The notes beneath the pieces are model-generated. The model was not told the origin of the DNA. It did not search any database and saw only the letters and a program-made list of their open reading frames with translations. Below, piece by piece: positions 51,950 to 59,876 of a stretch of 64,000 nucleotides of DNA. Numbering within the stretch: the first letter of the stretch is position 1; the number at the start of each line of letters is the position of its first letter. Both the position numbers and the translations under genes were made by a program. Location of the stretch: positions 35,976-99,975 of the forward strand of contig NZ_FWXV01000019.1 of assembly GCF_900176515.1 (NCBI RefSeq), written 5' to 3'. Source of the DNA: Kibdelosporangium aridum. Its GTDB lineage: Bacteria; Actinomycetota; Actinomycetes; Mycobacteriales; Pseudonocardiaceae.

Positions 51950-52047
51950 GGACAGGGGTGTGGTAGCTGCTTTGCTTTTCGGTTGTCTGTTGGCGGCCAC
52001 GAGAAATCCGTTCGGGGCGTTGGTGACGAGGACTGAGGGGCCTCTGG

Positions 52048-52259
52048 TTAGCGCGATCGGCGGGTGTCGCGGATGTAGCGGATCCCTCGGTGGATACCGA
52101 CGAGGAACGCGATGACTGCGGTGGCGAAGCGCAGGGTGGCGCTTCCAGCGGCATCGCGGCCGGGGTCGGCAGCCGGAAACGCTTGCCCCGCCACATCACG
52201 GCAGGACCACCGGCAGGGGCGGGTTTACGGGTCGCTTCGGCACGTTGGCTGGTGCTCAC
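52048..52259 (-). pseudogene. Tail-assembly-chaperone-like fragment joined out of frame to another gene end
   Basis: It starts with an ATG that overlaps the stop of the 78-residue gene (ATGA). The first ~40 residues, SQRAEATRKPAPAGGPAVMW then RGKRFRLPTPAAMPLEA, resemble short phage tail assembly proteins. After 52142 coding quality continues in the next frame (ATLRFATAVIAFLVGIHRGI, RYIRDTRRSR-stop), which looks like the end of a small membrane protein. This is a frameshift or a recombination junction. The native downstream part (chaperone end, tape measure) is missing. Confidence 0.55.
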
Positions 52260-52492
52260 TCGGGTGTCTCCTGTCTGGTCGTGCTGGTCGGTTCGGGTGT
52301 GGTGGTCAGTAAGGCGCGCAGGATGAGCGAGGCGGTTTCCAGCCGGACAGTCAGCGGCGAGGCCCGCGGCCGGGTCCAGCCGTAGCGGGCGGCATCCGCT
52401 CTGTCGCAGGCCCGCATGTACCCCTCGGACGCCTCCACGGTCAGCAGGACGTCCACCAGTTCCTGACGCTGCTTATCGGTGAACTCCGACAT
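52256..52492 (-). CDS. 78-residue phage-cassette protein downstream of the tail tube
   Basis: The protein reads MSEFTDKQRQELVDVLLTVE, ASEGYMRACDRADAARYGWT, RPRASPLTVRLETASLILRA and a Thr-rich tail. It starts one base inside the stop of the tail tube gene and overlaps the next start. Its place fits a small gene between tail tube and tail assembly chaperone in actinobacterial siphophages, but the sequence gives no function. Confidence 0.65.
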   Translation of the reverse strand: MSEFTDKQRQELVDVLLTVEASEGYMRACDRADAARYGWTRPRASPLTVRLETASLILRALLTTTPEPTSTTRQETPE

Positions 52493-53109
52493 CAGCTCGC
52501 CTTGCCTGCTGTGAGCGCGGGCGGGGTTGCCAGCACGGCGGGGTCGTCGGTCAGCCACACGCCCAGCACGGTGGACCCGCCGACCGGCGCCAGTGTCGCG
52601 AAGGTCATGCCCCACCGGTTTTCCTGGCTGCGGGACCATTGGGCGTCTTCGGTTTCCGACACTTCGGCGCGGGGCAGGTAGAGCCGGTGGTGGTAGATCT
52701 CGGTGTCGCTGATGAAATCGGTCCAGTCCACACACAACGCGCGCACGTCACTGCGTGGGACGCTGGAGATCTCCGCGCGGTACTTCTTGCTGCCCTGCGC
52801 GGTTTCCACAAAGGTCATGCCGCCGAAGTAGACGCCGAGCACGACCGCTTTGGACTCCTGGAACGTCGAGGCGACGGTGAGTTCCTGGCCCTGGTAGATG
52901 TAGCGCGCCGGGGTGAGTTGCTGCCAATGCTCGGTGCCCTGCTTATCCACTGAGCGCCGCGCCGTCACACCGTCCGAGGTGGACAGACCCAGACCGGTCC
53001 ATGCGGCGGGTAGCGGGGTGGTGGCGTCCGGGGGTTCCGGGGTGCCTGCCTTGGCCAGGGAGATTTCGCCGGTTCCGGCGACACGGACAAGGGCACTGTT
53101 GAGTGCCAT
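52492..53109 (-). CDS. Siphovirus major tail (tube) protein
   Basis: This 205-residue protein starts MALNSALVRVAGTGEISLAK. The pattern GLGLSTSDGVTARRSVDKQG, VASTFQESKAVVLGVYFGG, SSVPRSDVRALCVDWTDFIS and NRWGMTFATLAPVGGSTVLG is typical of actinobacteriophage tail tube proteins of the gpV/TP901 kind. It forms the tail tube in phages and in phage-derived particles. Here it lies in a short minus-strand structural cassette and is separated from its upstream neighbours by the STAS/anti-sigma insert. A paralogous C-terminal fragment lies at 45492. Confidence 0.85.
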   Translation of the reverse strand: MALNSALVRVAGTGEISLAKAGTPEPPDATTPLPAAWTGLGLSTSDGVTARRSVDKQGTEHWQQLTPARYIYQGQELTVASTFQESKAVVLGVYFGGMTFVETAQGSKKYRAEISSVPRSDVRALCVDWTDFISDTEIYHHRLYLPRAEVSETEDAQWSRSQENRWGMTFATLAPVGGSTVLGVWLTDDPAVLATPPALTAGKAS

Positions 53110-53325
53110 GAATAGATGACCTCCACAAGGATCGTGCAGAGGTCATCCCCCGTATGGCGGAGGTATGAGCCTCCATTGGGACGGACGACAGCGGACGCGC
53201 TCTGGTGGTGGGGCCGCTGCCGGAATGTGCGGGATAGGGTGACGCGCGAGGAGTTTGTTACACCACGTGAACGGGTGTAACAAAGCGTGACGTTATGTCG
53301 TGGCCCGGACGAGAGTGACCAAGCC

Positions 53326-53679
53326 GTGTCGAACAACCAAGAACCAGGACTCGTGTGGACGGTCGAGCCCGGTGAGCACGCCACCGTGGTGCACATCAGC
53401 GGCGAGATCGACATGGGCTCGCAACCCGAGTTCGCTGATGCAGTGAGTGCGGGTCTGGACAGCGCGGCACTTGTGGTGATCCTGAACCTGGGTGAGGTGG
53501 CGTTTCTGGGATCGGTCGGGCTGCGGGTTCTGGTCCAGGCCGATTACGAGGCTAAGCAGGCCGGGCGCCAGGTGCGCGTGGTCGATGGGGCCACGATTGT
53601 GCACCGGGTTATCGAAGTCACCGGGCTGGATCAGGTGCTCTCGCTCTATCCCACGATCGAGGATGCACGCTCGGCCTAA
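53326..53679 (+). CDS. STAS-domain anti-sigma factor antagonist
   Basis: This 117-residue protein starts with GTG at 53326; an ATG at 53287 is possible but adds a non-homologous leader. The STAS fold is complete: VEPGEHATVVHISGEIDMGS, VVILNLGEVAFLGSVGLRVL (Ser in GSVGL is the phosphorylation site) and GRQVRVVDGATIVHRVIEVT. It should bind and be phosphorylated by a serine kinase anti-sigma factor, and a broken one follows 46 bases downstream. It is placed antisense to the flanking phage genes, so it was inserted in, or carried by, that cassette. Confidence 0.88.
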   Translation: MSNNQEPGLVWTVEPGEHATVVHISGEIDMGSQPEFADAVSAGLDSAALVVILNLGEVAFLGSVGLRVLVQADYEAKQAGRQVRVVDGATIVHRVIEVTGLDQVLSLYPTIEDARSA

Positions 53680-53725
53680 GTCGTCACCGACCGGTTAGCG
53701 CGAAATCCGGTGGGTATGTCCCCTT

Positions 53726-54261
53726 ATGGGAGCCAATGACGCCATTCCCGGGGCGGGTGACGACGCGCTTATGATCGAGGACCATAGTTCCCTGCCGATA
53801 GTCACCCGCCTGCATGCGTGGGCCGCCACGCTGCCGTCGTTCGCCGCTGAGGTGGTGTCGCGGGCCGATATCACCCGGCCGCACATCTACACCCAGTTCG
53901 CCGCCGTGCCGGATCAAGTCCAGGTGGCGCGCGCCAAGGTCACCGACTGGATCCAGCGGATCGGTTTATCGACCGCCCAAGGGCAGGATGTTGTCCTGGC
54001 CGCCGACGAGGCCGTCAGCAACGCCGTCGACCACGCCTATCCAGACGCCCCGGCACGCTGACACTGTTTGCGGCCTGCACCCGTCTAGCCGACGCGGCCC
54101 GGATCATCGTGTCCGATCACGGGTGCTGGCGTCCACCCTCAGCCACGTCCGGGATGCGCGGGCGCGGCCTGCCCATGATGGAGCGTCTGTCGGACGTGTT
54201 CCGGCTGGCACACACCCCGCGCGGCACGACGGTGCTGCTCGGCTGGTCGCTGCCCGGCTAA
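53726..54261 (+). pseudogene. Anti-sigma serine kinase (HATPase_c_2) with a frameshift
   Basis: The first 111 codons read ARAKVTDWIQRIGLSTAQGQ and DVVLAADEAVSNAVDHAYPD, the N-box helix of RsbW-like kinases, but then meet TGA at 54061. In another frame the sequence continues TLFAACTRLADAARIIVSDH, GMRGRGLPMMERLSDVFRL and TPRGTTVLLGWSLPG-stop (the G boxes). The two frames join around 54045-54060 near a run of C. It needs one frameshift to be complete, so it is a recent pseudogene, a read error, or an unusual recoding case. Confidence 0.8.
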
Positions 54262-54677
54262 CCCGCCTCAGCGGGCGTGCGCACCCGAAGCGCAACCGCG
54301 GCCGGGGCCAACGGCGCGTCGGTGGACGGATCAATCCCGGCCAACGGCCCGGTAACCGGCTCTGCCGTCCACGGTCGCGACGAGCCAGGAGCGCAGAGCA
54401 CGCCCAGGGCAAGCCCGGCGAGGGCCTTGCTGCTGTGCGGGGTGCGATGCCAGCAGGTCAGGCGAATCATCGCCCGCTGGACAGCGGGCCACGCCCAGGT
54501 GTGGCCGTCCTCGGCGACCAGCAGCCAGGGCAGCGAGGGCGGGCCGCCGTTCGGGCCGCGCCCGGTCTCGGTCGACACCTTCACCCCCGCCACGACCGGT
54601 TCAAGACGCCCGGCCAACAGGCCCCGCAACGCCCGCACCACCAGCTCGGCCACGTCGACCGGGACAGCCACACTCAC
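54258..54677 (-). CDS. Siphovirus tail terminator-like protein
   Basis: This 139-residue protein reads VDVAELVVRALRGLLAGRLE, VVAGVKVSTETGRGPNGGPP, WLLVAEDGHTWAWPAVQRAM, IRLTCWHRTPHSSKALAGLA. It has the small alpha/beta shape and position (after gp10-like, before tail tube) of tail terminators or neck proteins in actinobacterial siphophages. Its start overlaps the preceding gene by ATGA, and its stop overlaps the end of the convergent anti-sigma pseudogene. Confidence 0.7.
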   Translation of the reverse strand: MSVAVPVDVAELVVRALRGLLAGRLEPVVAGVKVSTETGRGPNGGPPSLPWLLVAEDGHTWAWPAVQRAMIRLTCWHRTPHSSKALAGLALGVLCAPGSSRPWTAEPVTGPLAGIDPSTDAPLAPAAVALRVRTPAEAG

Positions 54678-54988
54678 GAGTCGGCCCCGTCCAGGCCGTG
54701 CACGTCCAACCCGGCCGCTGTGGCAGCGCGCTTCAGCACGCCGTGGTGGGCCTCCATGCCGACCCCGGCCGGGTGACGGATCGCCACGGTGGAACCGGCC
54801 CGGTCACGGCCGGGATCGCTGAACACCTCGATGGGCAGGAGCTCGCCGGACGTGACCCGGTGGCCTTGGGCGCGGGCGGTCTCGGCGACCTGTTCGGCCA
54901 GCTGGTGCACCGCTTCGGTGATCTCGGGCGAGGACAGGATCTCGGCGACCCCGGCCCGGTCGATCTGAACGCCGTCGAATGCCGACAT
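54674..54988 (-). CDS. HK97 gp10-like head-tail joining protein
   Basis: This 104-residue protein has its start chosen at ATG 54988 (GGAGGG nine bases upstream) rather than 54997. The sequence EILSSPEITEAVHQLAEQVA and ETARAQGHR, then VAIRHPAGVGMEAHHGVLKR and AATAAGLDV, matches the HK97 gp10/neck pattern (an N-terminal helix followed by a small beta domain and a final helix). It acts at the head-tail joint in phages. It belongs to the minus-strand cassette, coupled to the tail terminator gene. Confidence 0.72.
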   Translation of the reverse strand: MSAFDGVQIDRAGVAEILSSPEITEAVHQLAEQVAETARAQGHRVTSGELLPIEVFSDPGRDRAGSTVAIRHPAGVGMEAHHGVLKRAATAAGLDVHGLDGADS

Positions 54989-55010
54989 GTTTGTCATCCC
55001 TCCACAGTGG

Positions 55011-55295
55011 TCAGTGTGGCTTCGTGCGCGCAGGTTCCCCGTCGATCTCCAGGACACGGCCGTTCCACTCGACTCGCTCCCGGGTGGCGATGGGCTGGAC
55101 GGTGAACAGCCGCCACGACTTGGTGACCGGCACCCGACCAGGCTCGGCGGTTTCGGCCGACGCTGTGGGTTGCAGCAGACCCCAGACGGTGCGGCGGGGC
55201 GCGGCCGGGCCGTAGTCCAGGGCGGGGGTGGGGTTGTCGTACTCGTCGACCAGTTCGGTCGGGGTGACCAAGATCAGCCGGTGCGGCAACTGCAT
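55011..55295 (-). CDS. Phage head-tail connector/head closure protein
   Basis: This 94-residue protein reads LPHRLILVTPTELVDEYDNP, LDYGPAAPRRTVWGLLQPTA, KSWRLFTVQPIATRERVEWN and GRVLEIDGEPARTKPH, the small beta-barrel typical of head closure proteins (gpFII/SPP1 gp16 type) of actinobacterial phages. It is the first visible gene of the cassette. Upstream genes (capsid, portal, terminase) are absent, since a methyltransferase fragment on the other strand follows. Confidence 0.75.
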   Translation of the reverse strand: MQLPHRLILVTPTELVDEYDNPTPALDYGPAAPRRTVWGLLQPTASAETAEPGRVPVTKSWRLFTVQPIATRERVEWNGRVLEIDGEPARTKPH

Positions 55296-55398
55296 CAGCC
55301 ATCACCTCCAGCCGGTGTTGGCGGGACGGTCCATAGGCACCACGTTGGTCTTGCTTACGACAATCTCACCTATCCAACAGCCGATCCCAAAGTCCAAT

Positions 55399-55698
55399 AT
55401 GGTGCGAACCCCGGACCAGGACGCGGAAGTCACCGTCAGCTACGAGTGGGATCTCCGCACTCAGATCAACACTATGTACCGTCGATGGCGGTTCGCTGAT
55501 GGCGCCGAAGCGCAGGATGTCATCCGCCGTCGCGTCCTTTTCCCTCGTGAGATTGAGCTGTACCTAGCTTCGGCAGGCTTCGACCTGCTTGAGATCTTCA
55601 ATCCTGTGGCTCCGCAGGCCGAGGAGCTCGCCGGCCCTTCTGCATGTGTCGCGGCACGATACGTTGCAGATCAGAGTCGTCGTTCTTCAGTTACTTGA
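55399..55698 (+). pseudogene. C-terminal fragment of a SAM-dependent methyltransferase
   Basis: About 85 codons read VTVSYEWDLRTQINTMYRRW, IRRRVLFPREIELYLASAGF, DLLEIFNPVA and GPSACVAARYVADQ. This is the common end of small class I methyltransferases, with the AGF-D-LLE-IFN segment before the last strand. The SAM-binding N-terminal half is absent, and the DNA just upstream is phage-related. It is a truncated remnant left by recombination. Confidence 0.65.
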
Positions 55699-55797
55699 TC
55701 AAGTCACGTGGCCTGTCGACCAGTTGCGTCAAGTCGGGGCGATCATGTGGTTCTGTCAGCCGTCGAGGTGTGGTGCCATCACCAGTGACGTTCTCTG

Positions 55798-56190
55798 CTA
55801 CTCGATTGCGCTACTAGGAGGCGGGGGCGCGACGGGTAGTTCTTGTTGAGGTGGTCGGACGGACCGGCGCGATGCGACTTCAGCGTTGTGACCCCGAGCA
55901 GGGTTGTACTGACCGGTCACGAAGATCGCCACGATAACAGCCAACCCGGGGGTAGCCACGATGCCGGCCACCCAGGGGTGGCCAATCGCGGCGAGCGTCA
56001 CGATGGTTGCGAGCGTGATGATCAGTGCGCCGAACCCGAGAATCTGCCCCCGCTTCACGATCGCCAACAGCTCGCGAGCTTCCGCATCCTCGCGTCGCGA
56101 TGGGAATGTCGGACGGCGCCCATCATGACCACCCCGGCCCGGAACGGCAATGCCCGTGCGCCGTCTCCGACCTGCAGGAAGATTCTTCAC
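55798..56190 (-). CDS. Two-helix membrane protein, DUF2335-like, possibly 5'-truncated
   Basis: This reading frame of 130 residues has a short juxtamembrane helix EDAEARELLAIVKRGQILGF, two hydrophobic segments (GALIITLATIVTLAAIGH and VAGIVATPGLAVIVAIFVTG) and a Pro-rich C-terminus. This resembles the C-terminal part of DUF2335 proteins, which usually have about 60 more residues before the first helix. The start here reads through an Arg-rich stretch that looks artificial, so the gene may be truncated at its 5' end by the adjacent orphan gene's promoter region. Confidence 0.5.
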   Translation of the reverse strand: MKNLPAGRRRRTGIAVPGRGGHDGRRPTFPSRREDAEARELLAIVKRGQILGFGALIITLATIVTLAAIGHPWVAGIVATPGLAVIVAIFVTGQYNPARGHNAEVASRRSVRPPQQELPVAPPPPSSAIE

Positions 56191-56209
56191 ACTCTCGTAT
56201 ACTGCCCAG

Positions 56210-57610
56210 ATGGGACATTGGCATTGGTCCGAGAGCCTCGTCGAAGAGCTCGCTCAGGAGATCGGTGGCAACCCTGACCGTCGCATGCTGAAGGACGCGC
56301 TCGTCCAGAGCGGCCGCGACATAGACATCTTGTCCGGCCGTAGCTTCGGTCCACCCCGCCTGGCGACCGAGGTCATCGAGCCCAACGGCTTGCCCTTCGC
56401 GGACATCCCGGATTTGCAGCTTGGTTCGATGGAACCTGTGGAGGGAGCATGGGCGATCCCCGACCCGGTTGGCCGCCAGAGAGCGACTGTCATGCAGGTC
56501 TTGTCCTTGGCTGCCCCAGCACCGAAGGCCGCACGAGTCGCCGAGGCACTTTGGTTTGCTGGTCAATTCGTAGCCGAAGCGTCGCAAACGGGGCGCCTGT
56601 CGAGAGACTATGTCGTCCATTGGCTCGGAACATCTGTGGACCGCGAGCAGCGAATGAAACTCATGCGCCGGGTCATGGATCCTGCCGTTCGACTTAGTGT
56701 TCCGATCCTTGGGGTCTCTGTCGCTGGGTGGTGGATCCAAATCACTCGCCGTCTCATCTGGGTAACGAACGAGCACGAGGACGACGGACGGCTCATCGAA
56801 CTGCTTCTGGACGACACCACGACAGGCGGCGAGCTCATACCGCTCGCAGCCGTCGAGCCCACCCTGATTGTGGCCCGGATGACACAACAACCAGCAGACT
56901 GGGCGTTCACAGCGCGCATCTGGCCTGAGGGGGGCCAGCGGCCCCACAATCGGCGGTGGAGCAAGTTCTCGAAGGCAATCCATAGCCATGGTGTCCCGAC
57001 CATCACCCTGGACTCCATCTCGACTCCACAAGAGATCGCGTGCCAGGTGGTCTTGAAGGGGTATTGGCACGGCTACGTCGGGAGCGACGAGCCAGCACTG
57101 GCGAATGCCGTCGCGAAGGCGTATCCGCGTCAGGTCGAGCGCATTCAGCGTGGAACCCGTGCTCCGAACAGTGCGTCTGCAGCCGCGACGCTGCTCGAAC
57201 AACTGATCCGCCCCGGATTCGACCCGGCTCAAGGCGCCGAGGCAACCCGTCGGTACGTGCGACGCAAGGCGAACATCGCCGTCATGGAGCACAGGAAGGC
57301 GGAGGCGCCGGAAGGTTACCCGTGGACACAGATCGGGATCAGCGAACGCCGCTACTACAAGCTTCTGCCGCGGTTTGCTCAGAAGGTCAACGGTCGCTAT
57401 GACCTCGACCACGACGACGTGGTGGCGCTTATGAAGGCTCACCTGGACGACCTAGACCGCGAGCGGACCATTCGAGCAAATGCCATTGACGTCCTCCGGT
57501 CACATGGCTTCGGGGAGGCGGCCGCGCGCAAATGGCTACAGCGGCACGAACCTAAAGAGGCCGTAAACGCGTGGCCGCGGGGACAGCGGCCGTCAGGTCC
57601 GCAGGACTGA
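56210..57610 (+). CDS. Orphan 466-residue protein
   Basis: I do not recognise this protein. The start MGHWHWSESLVEELAQEIG is preferred over an upstream ATG at 56150, since the extra residues are Arg-rich and antisense to the membrane gene. It is soluble, mainly alpha/beta in the first 300 residues (TRRLIWVTNEHEDDGRLIEL, VPTITLDSISTPQEIACQVV) and helical afterwards. The C-terminal part has GISERRYYKLLPRFAQKVNG and EAAARKWLQRHEP, similar to a helix-turn-helix. The layout suggests a DNA-linked regulator or effector. It is convergent with the PIN-domain gene and may function with it, which is inference from position. Confidence 0.7.
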   Translation: MGHWHWSESLVEELAQEIGGNPDRRMLKDALVQSGRDIDILSGRSFGPPRLATEVIEPNGLPFADIPDLQLGSMEPVEGAWAIPDPVGRQRATVMQVLSLAAPAPKAARVAEALWFAGQFVAEASQTGRLSRDYVVHWLGTSVDREQRMKLMRRVMDPAVRLSVPILGVSVAGWWIQITRRLIWVTNEHEDDGRLIELLLDDTTTGGELIPLAAVEPTLIVARMTQQPADWAFTARIWPEGGQRPHNRRWSKFSKAIHSHGVPTITLDSISTPQEIACQVVLKGYWHGYVGSDEPALANAVAKAYPRQVERIQRGTRAPNSASAAATLLEQLIRPGFDPAQGAEATRRYVRRKANIAVMEHRKAEAPEGYPWTQIGISERRYYKLLPRFAQKVNGRYDLDHDDVVALMKAHLDDLDRERTIRANAIDVLRSHGFGEAAARKWLQRHEPKEAVNAWPRGQRPSGPQD

Positions 57611-57689
57611 CCAGCGTTTTCCGGGTCGGGTGTGTCGGCATGCGAACTACCAGTTCAAGATGGGACATCGATGACTAGGTAGGTTCTTC

Positions 57690-58574
57690 TTAGCGGCCAT
57701 CTTGCGCTGGCGCCTCGTCGAGGGCTGTACCGGGCTTGCGATGATCTTCCGGAAGTCGAAATGTCTTCAGCCGCATCTGTTTCGCGCGCAGGCGCATGCC
57801 GACGTCGTCGGTCAGTACTCGAACTCCGGTGGTCGGGTGGAGGGTTTCTAGGTCTGCGGCGCTCCGAAGAATTGACAGATCCGCATCTTCACCACGGTCG
57901 TCAGTGTCCACCCAAATCTCCAGAGTGGTGTCCTCGCGCAATCGGACTGCCTCACCTGGCTGGCTGTTCTTTAGAACGCGCTCGAGGTATCGGATCGCAG
58001 TCGCCGCCTTCCGTGCGAGATCGCCTTGTCCGTACTTTTGCCGGTCGAGTTCATCGATGACACGGAGGGGTATGACGAGCCGCGTCTGTGGGACGTTCTC
58101 GCCTGCGGCTTTGAACACGTCTCTCCACCGGATGTCGCCGGGTTGTCTCCAGTGGTTCAGCATGTTCGTGTCGTACACGATGGGCAGACCTGGCCGTGCG
58201 GCGAGCTCCTTCCAAGCGTCAAGCTCGACGCGTGCCTGCTTCAAGGCTTGGACCTGGGACTCGATCTCGGTGATGAGTGCATGTCGTACCGTAAGATCGG
58301 CCGGCTCTCTCATCACCCTGGCAAGAGGACGGTCAACTGACCTGTCTGGCGCCATGCTACGGATCGCCACGAGCTGCCAGTACGCCGTCGAATGCAGACC
58401 AGCACTCAGGTCTGGTGACACGAAGACCTGCTTGAGGGTGGGGAAGGTGTCACGAACTGCCTCAACGTAGGCGCCGTAAAGCTTCCCTGAACCGCGCACG
58501 GCATGCCAGATCGTCTCTGCTCTGCTGAGCACGTCGTCGGCGTAGTCGAGGGCTGTCCCGGGTGTCAGTCTCAC
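57690..58574 (-). CDS. PIN-domain ribonuclease-like protein
   Basis: This 294-residue protein starts with GTG at 58574; the upstream in-frame Arg/Pro-rich part is not native. A helical N-terminal half (about 1-140; ARVELDAWKELAARPG) precedes a PIN domain. Its acidic residues are Asp in LPIVYDTNMLNHW, Glu and Asp in RVIDELDRQKYG, Asp in DADLSILRSAA and Asp in VRVLTDDVGMRLRAK. PIN domains of this set cleave single-stranded RNA and occur as VapC-type toxins or as larger RNases. It is larger than VapC toxins and has no small antitoxin next to it, so a role as a stand-alone or orphan-protein-linked RNase is possible. Confidence 0.85.
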   Translation of the reverse strand: MRLTPGTALDYADDVLSRAETIWHAVRGSGKLYGAYVEAVRDTFPTLKQVFVSPDLSAGLHSTAYWQLVAIRSMAPDRSVDRPLARVMREPADLTVRHALITEIESQVQALKQARVELDAWKELAARPGLPIVYDTNMLNHWRQPGDIRWRDVFKAAGENVPQTRLVIPLRVIDELDRQKYGQGDLARKAATAIRYLERVLKNSQPGEAVRLREDTTLEIWVDTDDRGEDADLSILRSAADLETLHPTTGVRVLTDDVGMRLRAKQMRLKTFRLPEDHRKPGTALDEAPAQDGR

Positions 58575-58904
58575 AACTCGATACTGGCAAACGACCGGTA
58601 TTGGCTCAGTGCGCCGCGCCCTGGTGCACGGCGATGGAGGCCGCGCACACCAACCCGACCGTGGGCCAGATGTGGGCGCGGTACGCCGAGGCATGCGACT
58701 ACGTGCCGATCGCCGAGGTTCCGGAGGCCACGCAACTCTTCTCGTCTTTCACCCCACTCCACGACGAGTGATGCCGGCCCTTCGTGACTGGGTACGCCCC
58801 TCTCTGGGCGAACGTCCGCTCGTCGGCTACGAGGGCGCGCCGCGGTCACGTCACGGCGCGGGGTCCGCACCGGTCGGATGAGCACTTCCGGACCATCTGC
58901 CAGC
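58575..58904. other. Short gene remnants, no complete gene
   Basis: The plus strand at 58650-58771 encodes QMWARYAEACDYVPIAEVPE and a stop, which looks like the end of a small gene whose start is lost or lies in the PIN gene's 5' region. The rest shows no convincing coding sequence. Confidence 0.4.
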
Positions 58905-58939
58905 ACTTCCTGGTTCTTATGCTGACATGTTAGGTCCAC
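58905..58939. repeat. 35-bp direct repeat, copy 1
   Basis: It begins acttcctggttcttatgctg and ends taggtccac. The same sequence with one mismatch (t to c in acatgtt) occurs at 59536-59570, 631 bases downstream in the same orientation. The pair brackets the S1-domain gene. It may be the two ends of a lost mobile element, or attachment-type repeats. Confidence 0.85.
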
Positions 58940-59088
58940 ACAGGTCACTGACCAGCGGTTTCATGATCAAAATATGATACCGCTCGAACCAACCCGGGGC
59001 CCGATCCCAACCAGCGCGGTCAAGCACGGTTGTCGACTGCGCCGGTGCTCAACGCTCGCTCAAGCAGCGTGAGCGGGTTCCGCGCCTA

Positions 59089-59394
59089 TTGTTTGGCTAT
59101 GAGCACTACTCGTGGCCTGAAGATGGGCAGCTTGGCGAGCGGGCGCGCCTGGCGTGGCCTGCGACAGTTGCTGCCTTGCCCCTGGGGACCCAAGTTACGG
59201 GTGAGGTCATCGCCCGCCAGCCGTTCGGAGTCTTCATTCGTATTGATGGCACACCTGATGCAGTGGGCCTCGCCGAGATCACTGCGATGCCGCAAGGCGC
59301 TGAACTTCCCGCGGTGGCTGCGCAAGTCACCGGTGAGGTGATCTGGCACGCTGAACACAACCACCAAGTCAAGATCCGTCTTACTCGCATGTGA
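59089..59394 (+). CDS. Small S1-like RNA-binding domain protein
   Basis: This product of about 101 residues is read from a TTG at 59089. The start is uncertain because no ATG or GTG is in frame nearby. An OB-fold S1 domain is visible: PLGTQVTGEVIARQPFGVFI, RIDGTPDAVGLAEITAMP, and a second strand set VTGEVIWHAEHNHQVKIRLT. The V-x-G-x-V-x-x-x-x-x-F-G-V-F-I pattern is the RNA-binding surface. Such short actinobacterial proteins have no assigned role. It lies between two 35-bp direct repeats, so it may have been mobilised as cargo. Confidence 0.72.
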   Translation: MFGYEHYSWPEDGQLGERARLAWPATVAALPLGTQVTGEVIARQPFGVFIRIDGTPDAVGLAEITAMPQGAELPAVAAQVTGEVIWHAEHNHQVKIRLTRM

Positions 59395-59535
59395 CGCCGC
59401 TCGCAAAACAGCGAGACTCTAGGCGGAGAGCCATCAACGTTCGCTCATCGCATATCAGGTCTGAGCTGGTGTTGTGGTCAGGTCCTTCTCCGGAGTGCGA
59501 CCGGCTTGATCACCAGCTCTGGCCCCTGAGCTGTG

Positions 59536-59570
59536 ACTTCCTGGTTCTTATGCTGACACGTTAGGTCCAC
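59536..59570. repeat. 35-bp direct repeat, copy 2
   Basis: It is identical to 58905-58939 except for one base and in the same orientation. The sequence after it differs from that after copy 1, which supports a repeat of defined length rather than a larger duplication. Confidence 0.85.
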
Positions 59571-59623
59571 CGGTAGTTCGATTTTTGCGTTCTGACCTGC
59601 GGTCCTGTACGCAGAGTAACCCA

Positions 59624-59653
59624 CTCGCTAACGACATGAGCGAGAGGGTTTTT
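59624..59653 (+). terminator. Possible hairpin terminator
   Basis: A 6-bp stem ctcgct/agcgag with loop aacgacatg is followed by agggttttt. It is weak but has a T run. A T-arm-like piece (cgggttctaatcccg) lies 30 bases further on. Confidence 0.4.
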
Positions 59654-59718
59654 GCTGGCCAGCGGCTGTTCCGGGTTCTAATCCCGTAAGGTGTTGTGTT
59701 TATTGGGGCTGGTGTTGT

Positions 59719-59823
59719 CTAGGTCAGGGGTGCTACTGGCCACGGCTCGTGGTCGGCGTTGCCGAAGCCGAACAGGACGGTGAGGCCGACGACGACGCCG
59801 ATGATCACGGTGACGGCCTTCAC
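59719..59823 (-). pseudogene. Truncated small membrane-protein gene
   Basis: A GTG start at 59823 is followed by KAVTVIIGVVVGLTVLFGFG and then NADHEPWPVAPLT-stop, 34 residues in total. The first half looks like the leading membrane helix of spread-type proteins that recur on actinobacterial plasmids and integrative elements. The expected further helices are missing, so it is likely a remnant. Confidence 0.5.
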
Positions 59824-59876
59824 GACGATGGCCCCATCCGGACCTGATCGAGTTGTCGATTCAGCTGCGGGTCGGG

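Noticed and set aside
59655..59700. tRNA 3' end or attachment site near cgggttctaatcccg
   Set aside because: Only a T-arm-like hairpin is visible, with no matching acceptor or anticodon arm, and it does not match tRNA-Pro at 28801.
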